Shown: positions 20,400-28,708 of the stretch, one piece after another
Layout of the letters: the number at the start of each line of letters is the position of its first letter
Numbering within the stretch: the stretch's first letter is position 1
Origin: an uncultured Clostridia bacterium
GTDB taxonomy: Bacteria > Bacillota > Clostridia > Oscillospirales > Acutalibacteraceae
Reading direction: 5' to 3'
Length of the DNA: 64,000 nt
Assembly: GCA_945787805.1 (NCBI GenBank)
Contig: CALZID010000002.1
Coordinates: forward strand, 124,001-188,000
Notes under the pieces: model-generated
What the model was told of the DNA's origin: nothing
Seen by the model: the letters and a program-made list of their open reading frames with translations, nothing else
Database searches by the model: none
Position numbers and translations under genes: made by a program

Positions 20400-21719
20400 T
20401 CAGTCATTTATATTCTTAATTATTTCGTTAATCAAGTTCTTATATTTTGAATCTGAATTGATTTTGTTTTGCACATTTTTAAGCGAACTGTTGACAGTTG
20501 AATGGTTTCTGCCAAAGACTTTACCAACTTCATCTTGCGATAAATCGGTAATTTCTCTGATTATATACATTGCAGCCTGCCTTGCATTGTTGATGTTTGC
20601 ATCACGGCGCTCACTTTTAAGCTGCTCGGCTGTAACACCGAATGTAAAAGATACTTTTTCAAGAATATTGTCAATCACAACACCTATCGGCTGGCTTGTT
20701 ATCAGAATATCTTTAAGCACTTCTTTTGCAACATCAATTGTTGGCGTAACATCGTTAAATGAGCAATATGCATAAATATTTTTAACCGCAGAACCCATTT
20801 GACGAACATTGCTTTTTATGTTTTCCGCAATAAAACTGCAAACATCATTCGGTAATTCAAATTTTAACTGATTTGCCTTATCTTTAATAATTGCAACTCT
20901 TGTTTCAAAATCCGGCGGCTGAATATCTGCCAAAAGACCGCTTTCAAATCTTGTTTTAAGTCTGTCTTCAATTTTTGGAATTGCACTTGGCGGTTTATCC
21001 GATGTCAATACAATTTGTTTTCCTGCCTTGATAAGAGTATCAAAGGTATGAAATATTTCTTCTTCTGTTTGTGCTTTGCCCGCAATAAATTGAATATCGT
21101 CAATAAGCAAGGCGTCGCAGGTTCTGTATTTGTGATGAAGGTCATGTGTTGTTTTTGTCTGCAATGCAAAATAAAGCTCGTTTGTAAGATTTTCACTTGT
21201 GGTATAAACAATATTCGCATCGGGATTATTTGTTTTGATTTTTTCAATAATTGCATTTAAAAGGTGAGTTTTGCCGAGCCCTGAATTGCCGTAAATAAAA
21301 AGGGGATTAAAAACAGACCCGGGAGTTTCCGCAACTCTCATTGATGCGGTATAGGCAAACTTATTTGACGGACCGACAACAAAGTTATTGAATGTCAATT
21401 TTGCATTTTCAATATTTGAATAACTTGTCCCGCTGAATGAAGACTCATTTTCTTCACTTTTTTCGTTCGGAACATTTTCAAAAGGAATAAGCTCAATTTC
21501 AACATTAAATCCCAATGTATTATAAAAAGCGTCTATAATAAGCTGACGGTATTTATTCATAATTAAGTCAATTTTAAAGCCCGGCGCCGCAATAATTACT
21601 CTGTCAGTTTCGATTTTTATAAGCTTTAACGGCTCAATCCACATATTATATGCAATTGAATTCATATTTTCTTTGCAATAACCGCAAACAGAGTCCCAAA
21701 ATTCTGAATATGAGTTCAC
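20400..21719 (-). CDS. dnaA: Chromosomal replication initiator protein DnaA
   Basis: AAA+ initiator of replication, 439 aa, starting with GTG 21719 behind AAGGAAG. Domain I (WDSVCGYCKENMNSIAYNMW), a short linker, Walker A (GNSGLGKTH near residue 146), Walker B (LLIDDIQF) and the domain IV signature region are recognisable. Domain IV is divergent: the common FGGRDHTTV is FGRNHSTV here (one Gly lost, Asp to Asn), and the usual PRQ is ARQ. It lies at the coding-strand switch, as expected at an origin. Confidence 0.96.
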   Translation of the reverse strand: MNSYSEFWDSVCGYCKENMNSIAYNMWIEPLKLIKIETDRVIIAAPGFKIDLIMNKYRQLIIDAFYNTLGFNVEIELIPFENVPNEKSEENESSFSGTSYSNIENAKLTFNNFVVGPSNKFAYTASMRVAETPGSVFNPLFIYGNSGLGKTHLLNAIIEKIKTNNPDANIVYTTSENLTNELYFALQTKTTHDLHHKYRTCDALLIDDIQFIAGKAQTEEEIFHTFDTLIKAGKQIVLTSDKPPSAIPKIEDRLKTRFESGLLADIQPPDFETRVAIIKDKANQLKFELPNDVCSFIAENIKSNVRQMGSAVKNIYAYCSFNDVTPTIDVAKEVLKDILITSQPIGVVIDNILEKVSFTFGVTAEQLKSERRDANINNARQAAMYIIREITDLSQDEVGKVFGRNHSTVNSSLKNVQNKINSDSKYKNLINEIIKNIND

Positions 21720-22057
21720 TTAATCGCTTCCTTTCAATAAATTTATGATAAAATGCTGTAATTTCAATAAAAACAGCGTTATTTTGCGTTTTTCGTAATT
21801 ATAAGTGTAGTTGCCCACTATCACACATAATCAATTTTAGCACACTTTTAAACGAATTTCAATGAATTTTAAATGAAAAATTAGATAAATATACAATTAT
21901 ATATTATATATAAATAGTGCACTTTTTCAAAATTTAAAAAAATAAAAATAAAAATATCAATCAACTTTTCAATAAAAAACACAATATATTGTTGGAAACT
22001 TTTATTTTTTGTTTATGAAATCAAATATATTGAATTTTTTCTCCAAATTTTTATAAG
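21720..22057. other. dnaA-rpmH spacer: AT-rich probable unwinding region of oriC
   Basis: A non-coding stretch of about 340 nt between divergent dnaA and rpmH, extremely AT-rich from about 21860 to 22055, with A/T runs and alternating TATATA. Gene orientation reverses here. I see no canonical TTATCCACA box; the nearest look-alike is TGTTGGAAA near 21991. A minus-strand TATAAT at 21798-21803 could be the dnaA -10 box. Confidence 0.6.
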
Positions 22058-22086
22058 TTGACATTTTGACAAATTTCTTATATAAT
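22058..22086 (+). promoter_or_regulatory. Consensus sigma-A promoter of rpmH-rnpA operon
   Basis: TTGACA (22058-22063) and TATAAT (22081-22086) match both consensus hexamers exactly, with a 17-nt spacer. Transcription should start near 22093, about 50 nt before rpmH. Confidence 0.9.
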
Positions 22087-22142
22087 GTCTATCCGCAGAT
22101 ATTTTTAATGTGTGACTATTAAATGAAACGGAGGAGTAAAGA

Positions 22143-22277
22143 ATGAAGAGAACTTATCAGCCAAAGAAGCGTCATCGCAAGATGGAGCACGGCTTCCGTA
22201 AGAGAATGTCTGACAGAAACGGCAGAAAGGTACTTGCTCGCAGAAGAGCTAAGGGCAGAAAGCAATTGACATATTGA
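22143..22277 (+). CDS. rpmH: 50S ribosomal protein L34
   Basis: A 44-residue, highly basic protein starting [20 protein letters not shown] and ending [11 protein letters not shown], identical in form to bacterial L34. GGAGG precedes the ATG. Codon use favours highly expressed codons. It is the first gene of the rightward rpmH-rnpA-yidD-yidC-jag cluster. Confidence 0.98.
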   Translation: MKRTYQPKKRHRKMEHGFRKRMSDRNGRKVLARRRAKGRKQLTY

Positions 22278-22300
22278 TTTGTCAATAAAGGTTTTAAAAA

Positions 22301-22651
22301 GTGAAACGGACAGTAGCATTAAAAAAAAATCGCGATTTTCGCAGACTGTACGGCAAAGGTAAATCATTTCAGGCTCCTGCACTGGTTTCTTATGTAATGA
22401 AAAACCGTGCGGGAATTTGTCGTATGGGGATAACAACTTCAAAAAAAATAGGCAACGCAGTTGAAAGAAATCGCTCAAGGCGGGTTATTCGTGCCGCTTA
22501 CAGCAGTATTGAAGATAAAATAAACGGTAATTATGATTTCGTTTTTGTTGCAAGGTCAAGAACAAAATATCAAAAAAGCACACAGATAGCACAAATAATG
22601 CTTTCTCAGTTACAGAAAGCAGGTGTAATTGATGAAACAGTCAATAATTAA
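22301..22651 (+). CDS. rnpA: Ribonuclease P protein component
   Basis: Protein subunit of RNase P, which matures tRNA 5' ends. The 116 aa contain the RNR signature ([19 protein letters not shown]) and the N-terminal [17 protein letters not shown]. The start codon is GTG, 23 nt after rpmH. The 3' end overlaps yidD by 20 nt. Confidence 0.96.
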   Translation: MKRTVALKKNRDFRRLYGKGKSFQAPALVSYVMKNRAGICRMGITTSKKIGNAVERNRSRRVIRAAYSSIEDKINGNYDFVFVARSRTKYQKSTQIAQIMLSQLQKAGVIDETVNN

Positions 22652-22859
22652 AGCAATCAGGTTTTATCAGAAAAAAATATCACCCTTGTTCGGACCGAAA
22701 TGCCGTTATTATCCGACCTGTTCGCAATATGCAATACAGGCAATTGAAATACACGGAGTTTTTAAAGGCTCTGTTCTTACTGTATTCAGACTTTTAAGAT
22801 GCAATCCCCTTTTTCCCGGCGGGTATGACCCCGTACCCGAAAAAAAACAAAAAAAGTGA
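22632..22859 (+). CDS. yidD: Membrane protein insertion efficiency factor YidD
   Basis: A 75-aa YidD-family protein that helps YidC-dependent membrane insertion. The conserved core [20 protein letters not shown] and [16 protein letters not shown] are present. I start it at ATG 22632 behind AGGTG, inside rnpA, rather than the adjoining TTG. Confidence 0.95.
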   Translation: MKQSIIKAIRFYQKKISPLFGPKCRYYPTCSQYAIQAIEIHGVFKGSVLTVFRLLRCNPLFPGGYDPVPEKKQKK

Positions 22860-22883
22860 GTCCAATAATTTTCGGAGGACAAA

Positions 22884-23846
22884 ATGTACGAATTTATTTA
22901 TAATGTTTTTTCAGTACCGTTTGGTTACATTATCGGCTTTTTTTATGATTTAAGTAACAACTATGTTATTTCTTTGTTGCTAATGACAATTTGCGTTAAG
23001 CTTATTTTACTCCCGTCCTCGATAAAGCAACAAAAGGGTATGATTAAAACCCAGAGAATGCAGCCGAAGCTCAGAAGAATAAAAGAAAAATATGCCGGCA
23101 ATCAACAAAAAATTCAAGAAGCTACACAGGAGCTTTATGCAAAAGAAGGCTACTCATCAATGACCGGCGGATGTCTTCCAATGCTTATTCAGTTTCCCAT
23201 TATGATGGGCGTTTTTGCAGTAAACTACAGACTTTTGTCTTATGTTCTTAAAATTCCTACCGATGTAATTGAAACTCTTAAAGCGGAAGTATTAAAGCTT
23301 TCTAATTTGACAACCTATGAAAAAACTCCTTTAAGACTTGAGCTTACTGCAATGACTCATTTCAACGAACTCGATTTATCGGCGATTCCCGTTGAAACAG
23401 TAGATAAAATCAATAACTTTATCAATAATTTCCAACTTTTCGGAGTTGACCTTTCAAGAACACCCGACACAAAAATGGGTTGGGATATGCTGTGGCTTAT
23501 TCCCATTCTCACAGGTGTCACATCATTTGCTATGGCGCTTTATACATGGCTCAGACAAAGAAAAACAAATCCTGAAATGGCAAACAATCCGTCAATGGGT
23601 TGTATGTCACTTATGTCACCCGCACTGAGCATTTTTTTCTCTTTCAAATTCCCGGCAAGCGTTGGTGTTTATATCATTTTGTCAAGTGCGCTTTCATTTA
23701 TTCAGATGGTTATCACAAACAAAGTGTTCACACCTAAAAAGATGCTTGCAAAAGCAATGGTTGACGAAACTATTAACCGTCGCGCAAGAGAAGAAATATT
23801 TAAAAATGTTGCAAATACATTGGATGACAATAATACTGAGGTGTAA
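22884..23846 (+). CDS. yidC: Membrane protein insertase YidC/Oxa1 (SpoIIIJ type)
   Basis: Inserts and folds membrane proteins. The 320-aa protein has five hydrophobic segments in the Oxa1 pattern. The cytosolic hairpin MKTQRMQPKLRRIKEKY-like region lies after segment 1, and GGCLPMLIQFPIMMGVFAVN and MGCMSLMSPALSIFFSF are the conserved membrane parts. It lacks the long periplasmic domain of Gram-negative YidC. An insert of about 80 residues (after residue 115) is longer than in SpoIIIJ. RNA-binding jag follows 2 nt later. Confidence 0.94.
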   Translation: MYEFIYNVFSVPFGYIIGFFYDLSNNYVISLLLMTICVKLILLPSSIKQQKGMIKTQRMQPKLRRIKEKYAGNQQKIQEATQELYAKEGYSSMTGGCLPMLIQFPIMMGVFAVNYRLLSYVLKIPTDVIETLKAEVLKLSNLTTYEKTPLRLELTAMTHFNELDLSAIPVETVDKINNFINNFQLFGVDLSRTPDTKMGWDMLWLIPILTGVTSFAMALYTWLRQRKTNPEMANNPSMGCMSLMSPALSIFFSFKFPASVGVYIILSSALSFIQMVITNKVFTPKKMLAKAMVDETINRRAREEIFKNVANTLDDNNTEV

Positions 23847-23848
23847 AT

Positions 23849-24829
23849 ATGATTAAAGAAGCAATCGGAATCGGTAATACCGTTGACGAAGCAAGAGCTG
23901 CTGCAATGCTTGAATTAGGGCTTAATGACTTTGATGATTTCAATGTTGAAGTTTTGCAGACTCCTGTTAAGAAAATTCTCGGTCTTTTCGGCGGTAATCC
24001 CGCAAAAGTAAAAATTACAATTGAGGTTTCGGACGAAAAACCCGAAAAGAAACAAAATAATAAAAACAACAAAAAACACGATAAAAAACCTGTTAAAACA
24101 GAAAATAAAAAGCAGGAAAAGAAAGCGGAGCCCAAGGCAGAAAAACAAGAGCCTAAGGCAGAGAAAAAAGAAGAAACAGAGCTTCCTTTAAACGAAACAA
24201 ACCTTTACGGCGACACTGTTGAATATATCAAGTCAATTGTTCTCGGTCTCGGTATGACAGAATGTAATATCAAAGAAATGTCAAACGAAGAAGAGATTTA
24301 TTTTGAGCTTGATTGCGGTGACGATTACGGTATCATCATCGGTAAACGGGGCGAAACTCTTGACGCTATTCAATATCTTGCAAGAATGAGGGCAAACAAG
24401 GGTAATCAAAACTATAAGAGAGTTTCAATCAATGTGGGCAATTACCGTGCAAAGAGAGAAGAAACTCTTAGAATTCTCGCCAGAAAAACTGCAATTAAAG
24501 CAGTTAAACAGGGCAGAAACATCAGCCTTGAACCAATGAATCCGTATGAGAGAAGAATCATTCATACCGCAGTTCAGGAAATTGAAGGAGCAACATCTCA
24601 TTCAATCGGTTCAGACCTTGACAGACGAGTTGTTATCACACCTGTTGACGGTGCAAAAAATCATTCTCACGGCGGCAGAAACGGTGGTTATAACCGTGGC
24701 AGACGGGAAAAGAAAGAGGCATATAAGCCTGAGATTTCTCCCGACAGAGCTCCGAAAAGTGATATTGACGGCGCATCTCTCTATGGCAAGGTTGAAATTC
24801 GTTCAACAGCTAACATAACAGAAGAATAA
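23849..24829 (+). CDS. jag: RNA-binding protein Jag/KhpB
   Basis: A 326-aa protein with Jag_N domain (MIKEAIGIGNTVDEARAAA), a Lys/Glu/Pro-rich linker (about residues 65-112), KH domain (IIIGKRGETLDAIQYLAR, near 165-180) and R3H domain (MNPYERRIIHTAVQE, with SIGSDLDRRVVI). KhpB homologues bind RNA and influence cell elongation and division. It ends with a basic Gly/Arg/His tail. It sits 2 nt after yidC. Confidence 0.94.
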   Translation: MIKEAIGIGNTVDEARAAAMLELGLNDFDDFNVEVLQTPVKKILGLFGGNPAKVKITIEVSDEKPEKKQNNKNNKKHDKKPVKTENKKQEKKAEPKAEKQEPKAEKKEETELPLNETNLYGDTVEYIKSIVLGLGMTECNIKEMSNEEEIYFELDCGDDYGIIIGKRGETLDAIQYLARMRANKGNQNYKRVSINVGNYRAKREETLRILARKTAIKAVKQGRNISLEPMNPYERRIIHTAVQEIEGATSHSIGSDLDRRVVITPVDGAKNHSHGGRNGGYNRGRREKKEAYKPEISPDRAPKSDIDGASLYGKVEIRSTANITEE

Positions 24830-24884
24830 TTGATAATCGGCGGTGGTAGGAATACTTATCGCCGATTTTTTTAGGATTGATATT

Positions 24885-26753
24885 ATGGAATATTTTGCAA
24901 AAGAATATGATGTTGCCGTTATCGGCGCAGGCCATGCGGGAATTGAAGCGGCTTTGGCTTCTGCAAGGCTGGGGGCTAAAACAGTTGTTTTTACAATAAA
25001 TATGGATTGGGTGGGCAATATGCCCTGTAACCCTTCAATCGGCGGCACATCAAAGGGGCATCTTGTCAGAGAAATTGATGCTCTCGGCGGTGAAATGGGA
25101 ATAGCAGCCGACAAAACATCAATACAAACAAGAATGTTGAATCGCGGCAAAGGTCCTGCGGTTCACTCTTTGCGTGCTCAAATTGACCGTCGCGAATATT
25201 CCAAATATATGAAGCACACCCTTGAAAAGCAGGAAAACCTTGATATGAAACAGGCTGAAATTGTTGACCTTTATAAAAAGGACGGCCTTTTCTATCTTAA
25301 AACTCAACTTGAAGCGGTATATTCTGCTAAATCGGTAATTCTTGCAACCGGAACTTTCTTGGGCGGAAGAATTTATATCGGTGACATTTCTTATGAAAGC
25401 GGCCCCGACGGAATGTTTGCGGCAACCCGTCTTTCAAAGGCACTTTATAAAATGAATATTCCCCTTCGCAGATTTAAAACGGGTACTCCGTCAAGAGTTA
25501 ATAGACGAAGTGTTGATTTTTCAGAGCTGGAAATTCAGGAAGGCGATGAGCAAATAGTTCCGTTTTCTTTTGCAACGACAGAATTACCCGAAAACAAATC
25601 AGTTTGTCACATTACATATACCAATGAAGAAACAAAGAGAATAATCCTTGAAAATATTCATCGCTCCCCCCTTTATTCAGGCAAAATCGAAGGCGTTGGG
25701 CCGAGATATTGCCCAAGCATTGAAGATAAGATTGTCCGCTTTTCAGAAAAAGAAAGACATCAGTTATTTATTGAGCCTTGCGGACTGGATACGGAAGAAT
25801 TATATTTACAGGGTATGTCATCATCTCTGCCCGAAGATGTGCAGCTTCAATTTCTCAGAAGTATTAAAGGGCTTGAAAATGTTGAAGTTATGAGAACCGC
25901 TTATGCTATTGAATATGACTGTGTTGACCCCTTAGCACTTAAAGCATCACTTGAATTTAACGATATTGACTCTCTTTTCGGTGCGGGGCAGTTTAACGGC
26001 TCGTCGGGATATGAAGAAGCCGCCGCACAGGGGCTTATTGCGGGAATAAATGCAGTCAGAAAAATACAGGGCAAAGCTCCCTTCATTCTTGACCGTGCAA
26101 GCTCATATATCGGCACGCTTATTGACGACCTTGTTACAAAGGGTTGCTCAGACCCATACAGAATGATGACATCCCGAAGCGAATACAGACTCTTACTTCG
26201 TCAGGATAATGCGGATATCCGTTTAATGAAATACGGATATGAAATCGGTCTTATCTCACAGGAGAGATATGACAAATTCTTAAATAAGCTTGAGCTTATA
26301 AAGCAAGAGCGAGAAAGAGTCGACAGTATTACAATTGCACCCGGTGACGAAATCAATAAAATGCTTGTTTCACGTGAAACGGCACCTATGAAGACGGGTA
26401 TCAGACTCTCTGAATTGATTAAAAGACCGCAGCTTGACTATGCTTGTCTGACACCTTTTGACAAAACCCGACCGGACTTTTCACCCGATATTTTTGAACA
26501 GGTGGAAATAGACTTGAAATATGAAGGCTATATCAAGCGCCAGCAAGCAAAGGTTGACGAGATGAGAAGACTTGAAGTTAAGAAAATTCCTGCGGATATT
26601 GATTATGACGATGTATATTCTCTTCGCCTTGAAGCCAGGGAAAAGCTTAAAAAGGTGCGCCCCGAAAGTGTGGGACAAGCCTCCCGAATAAGCGGCGTAT
26701 CACCGTCGGATATTTCAGTATTGCTTATTTATCTTAAAAAGGAACAGATATAA
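24885..26753 (+). CDS. mnmG: tRNA uridine 5-carboxymethylaminomethyl modification enzyme MnmG
   Basis: FAD-dependent partner of MnmE in tRNA U34 modification. The 622 aa begin MEYFAKEYDVAVIGAGHAG, the FAD dinucleotide fold, and contain PCNPSIGGTSKGHLVREIDA and MTSRSEYRLLLRQDNAD. I use ATG 24885 because the family N-terminus begins here; an in-frame ATG at 24843 would add an unrelated 14 residues. Codons for LVSRET contain a near-perfect parS sequence (26366-26381). The stop overlaps the rsmG ATG by one base. Confidence 0.97.
   Translation: MEYFAKEYDVAVIGAGHAGIEAALASARLGAKTVVFTINMDWVGNMPCNPSIGGTSKGHLVREIDALGGEMGIAADKTSIQTRMLNRGKGPAVHSLRAQIDRREYSKYMKHTLEKQENLDMKQAEIVDLYKKDGLFYLKTQLEAVYSAKSVILATGTFLGGRIYIGDISYESGPDGMFAATRLSKALYKMNIPLRRFKTGTPSRVNRRSVDFSELEIQEGDEQIVPFSFATTELPENKSVCHITYTNEETKRIILENIHRSPLYSGKIEGVGPRYCPSIEDKIVRFSEKERHQLFIEPCGLDTEELYLQGMSSSLPEDVQLQFLRSIKGLENVEVMRTAYAIEYDCVDPLALKASLEFNDIDSLFGAGQFNGSSGYEEAAAQGLIAGINAVRKIQGKAPFILDRASSYIGTLIDDLVTKGCSDPYRMMTSRSEYRLLLRQDNADIRLMKYGYEIGLISQERYDKFLNKLELIKQERERVDSITIAPGDEINKMLVSRETAPMKTGIRLSELIKRPQLDYACLTPFDKTRPDFSPDIFEQVEIDLKYEGYIKRQQAKVDEMRRLEVKKIPADIDYDDVYSLRLEAREKLKKVRPESVGQASRISGVSPSDISVLLIYLKKEQI
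26366..26381. promoter_or_regulatory. parS-like site inside mnmG
   Basis: TGTTTCACGTGAAACG matches the Bacillus-type parS palindrome TGTTTCACGTGAAACA at 15 of 16 positions. It encodes part of LVSRET in MnmG. It is probably bound by ParB from 29486-30337. Confidence 0.8.
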
Positions 26754-27466
26754 TGTTAAATAAAGAGTTATTTTATGCAACAATAAAGCCCTTTGAAACA
26801 GAAACAGATGACGACGCTTTCGCTCGTCTTGATAAATTTGCGGAAATGCTTATTGAGACAAATAAAAGCTTTAATCTCACTGCAATCAAAGAACCCGACG
26901 ATGTAACCGTCAAGCACTTTGCAGATTGCCTTGCTATTTTTAAATATGTGAATATTCCCGAAAATGCAAGGATTATTGATGTGGGTACGGGTGCGGGATT
27001 TCCGGGACTTGTGTTAAAACTCTGCCGTCCCGATATAAATATGACTTTTCTTGACAGTACAAAGAAAAAGTTAGGATTTATTGAAAATGTGTTAAATGAA
27101 TGTGGAGTCAAAGGTGAAACTCTGCATATGAGAGCTGAAGAAGCGGCGCAACTTTCAAAATACAGAGAGCAGTTTGATTTTGCCACCGCAAGAGCAGTTG
27201 CGGCACTCCCCGTTCTTTCCGAATATTGTTTGCCCTTTGTGAAGCAAGGGGGAAGCTTTATTTCTATGAAATCCGCCGAGAGCGACGAAGAAATGAAAGA
27301 CGCAAAAAAGGCAATCGGTATTCTCGGGGGAAAAATAAATGACGATATTGTGTTTGATTTAGTCGAAAATATGCCTCGCAGAATTATAATTATTAAAAAG
27401 AATTCGCAAACTCCGACAAAATACCCTCGACCTTCAGCTCAAATCGCTAAAAAACCGTTAAAATAA
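26753..27466 (+). CDS. rsmG: 16S rRNA (guanine527-N7)-methyltransferase RsmG
   Basis: SAM-dependent methyltransferase, 237 aa. The motif I region IIDVGTGAGFPGLVLKL (near residue 78) and TARAVAALPVLSEYCLPFVKQGG are characteristic of RsmG/GidB. The ATG overlaps the mnmG stop (TAATG), indicating translational coupling. Confidence 0.96.
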   Translation: MLNKELFYATIKPFETETDDDAFARLDKFAEMLIETNKSFNLTAIKEPDDVTVKHFADCLAIFKYVNIPENARIIDVGTGAGFPGLVLKLCRPDINMTFLDSTKKKLGFIENVLNECGVKGETLHMRAEEAAQLSKYREQFDFATARAVAALPVLSEYCLPFVKQGGSFISMKSAESDEEMKDAKKAIGILGGKINDDIVFDLVENMPRRIIIIKKNSQTPTKYPRPSAQIAKKPLK

Positions 27467-27486
27467 TGACGAAACCCGTTGATATC

Positions 27487-27502
27487 AAGCCAAATTTGGC
27501 TT
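27487..27502. terminator. Perfect 16-bp palindrome downstream of rsmG, possible weak terminator
   Basis: AAGCCAAATTTGGCTT is a perfect palindrome 20 nt after the rsmG stop, followed by ACGGATTTTCTTT. It could end the rpmH-rsmG transcript weakly, or be a protein site. Confidence 0.35.
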
Positions 27503-27512
27503 ACGGATTTTC

Positions 27513-27568
27513 TTTACAAACAACCCTCCACAGTGCTATGATTTAGTCAAGGACAAGCACTGCGGAGG
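27513..27568 (+). promoter_or_regulatory. noc-like gene promoter flanked by a 12-bp dyad
   Basis: TTTACA (27513-27518) and TATGAT (27537-27542) are 18 nt apart. An imperfect inverted repeat, CCTCCACAGTGC (27525-27536) and GCACTGCGGAGG (27557-27568), brackets the -10 box. Its right arm contains the GGAGG ribosome site of the next gene. Confidence 0.6.
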
Positions 27569-27577
27569 TTTTTATTT

Positions 27578-28405
27578 ATGCTGAAAAAACAAAACAAAAT
27601 AAGACCGGATAATCAGATACTTTCAATTCCACAAGGCGATATTCTCCCAAACCCAAATCAACCAAGAAAAAGATTTGATTATGACGAACTTGAAGGACTT
27701 GCTCAAAGTATCCGTGCAAACGGTATTCTCCAACCGTTGATAGTCAGAGAATTGGAAAACGGAAAATATGAGCTTGTTGCAGGCGAAAGAAGACTGCGTG
27801 CGGCAAGACTTACGGGACTGACAAAGGTGCCATGTGTTGTCAGCGAGATTTCCGAAACCGATTCTGCAATATTTGCAGTGCTTGAAAACCTTCAAAGACA
27901 GGACCTTGACTATTTTGAAGAAGCCGAAGCATTGGCAACTCTTGTCAGTGATTATCACATGGGACAGGACGAGCTTTGCAAGAAGCTGGGCAAGGCACAA
28001 TCCACAATTTCAAACAAGTTAAGATTATTAAAGCTCAGCGACGAAATGAGATATCAAATCAGCCGAGCAGGACTTTCCGAACGCCACGCCAGAGCGCTTC
28101 TCACATTAAATGACGAAGTGAAGCGGGCAAGGGCATTATCCATAATAATTGACAGACATTTAACCGTCAGCGAAAGCGAACAACTTATTGAACAGATGAT
28201 AAGAAAAAACGAAGCGCCGAAAAAACAGATGCTTCGAGGCTTTAAGGATATTCGCATATTTATCAACACATTAAATAATGCGGTTGACAATATAAGACGG
28301 GCGGGAATTGATGCGGACTCGGTAAAGACCGAAACCGACGAATATGTTGAATATATTGTGCGAATTCCGAAGCTCGACGATGTAGTAAGAGATGTTGCTA
28401 CATAA
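27578..28405 (+). CDS. noc: ParB/RepB/Spo0J-family protein, Noc-like nucleoid occlusion factor
   Basis: A 275-aa ParB-fold protein. It has the N-terminal CTP-binding region with LPNPNQPRKRFD and GERRLRAAR (near residue 67), a helix-turn-helix around KKLGKAQSTISNKLRLLKLS (about 134-153), and a C-terminal dimer segment. A second ParB lies 1.9 kb away. By analogy with Bacillus order (rsmG-noc-parA-parB) this copy would be Noc, which blocks division over the nucleoid. The Bacillus membrane-binding N-terminal helix is not obvious; the first ten residues are basic (MLKKQNKIRP). ParB-type function cannot be excluded. Confidence 0.78.
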   Translation: MLKKQNKIRPDNQILSIPQGDILPNPNQPRKRFDYDELEGLAQSIRANGILQPLIVRELENGKYELVAGERRLRAARLTGLTKVPCVVSEISETDSAIFAVLENLQRQDLDYFEEAEALATLVSDYHMGQDELCKKLGKAQSTISNKLRLLKLSDEMRYQISRAGLSERHARALLTLNDEVKRARALSIIIDRHLTVSESEQLIEQMIRKNEAPKKQMLRGFKDIRIFINTLNNAVDNIRRAGIDADSVKTETDEYVEYIVRIPKLDDVVRDVAT

Positions 28406-28507
28406 AAACGGTAAAACCACCGGTTATCTCCCCCGATAACAAAGGTGATTTTATATAGTGGCGCAAGCCACCCATATCCTTCTCTTTCACACCCCACATC
28501 CACAGCG

Positions 28508-28532
28508 AAAGGCTCCCGAAAGGGAGTCTTTT
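28508..28532 (+). terminator. Terminator after the noc-like gene
   Basis: AAAGGCTCCC, a GAAA loop and GGGAGTCTTTT form a GC-rich stem with G-U pairing and a short U-run, about 105 nt after the stop codon. Confidence 0.6.
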
Positions 28533-28551
28533 GCGTTATAAAGAGCTTTTA

Positions 28552-28567
28552 TGTTTCACGTGAAACA
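28552..28567. promoter_or_regulatory. parS: Perfect parS centromere site
   Basis: TGTTTCACGTGAAACA is identical to the 16-bp parS consensus of Bacillus and many other bacteria. It lies about 140 bp upstream of parA and about 6.5 kb from the origin. ParB should load here. Confidence 0.95.
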
Positions 28568-28708
28568 AAAACAGACGGAGAAGCAGAAAAAATTGCCATA
28601 TAAAATTTAAAATTTTTCTTTTATTTTCATAATAAGTATGTTATACTTATATAAAATCGAGTATTAGGGTGTAAAAATCACCTTTTATGTATTTTGGAGT
28701 GGGATTTT

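Larger units (their letters stand above)
28406..28708. other. noc-parA intergenic region
   Basis: About 300 nt without a gene. It holds a small GTGGC/GCCAC hairpin (28458-28471), a terminator (28508-28532), a perfect parS (28552-28567), an AT-rich stretch and a 19-nt palindrome, ATAAGTAT..ATACTTAT (28632-28650), followed by TATAAA-like sequence that may be the parA promoter and operator. Confidence 0.6.

Noticed and set aside
20389..20775. 128-codon plus-strand ORF opposite dnaA
   Set aside because: It is a shadow of DnaA domain IV on the other strand.
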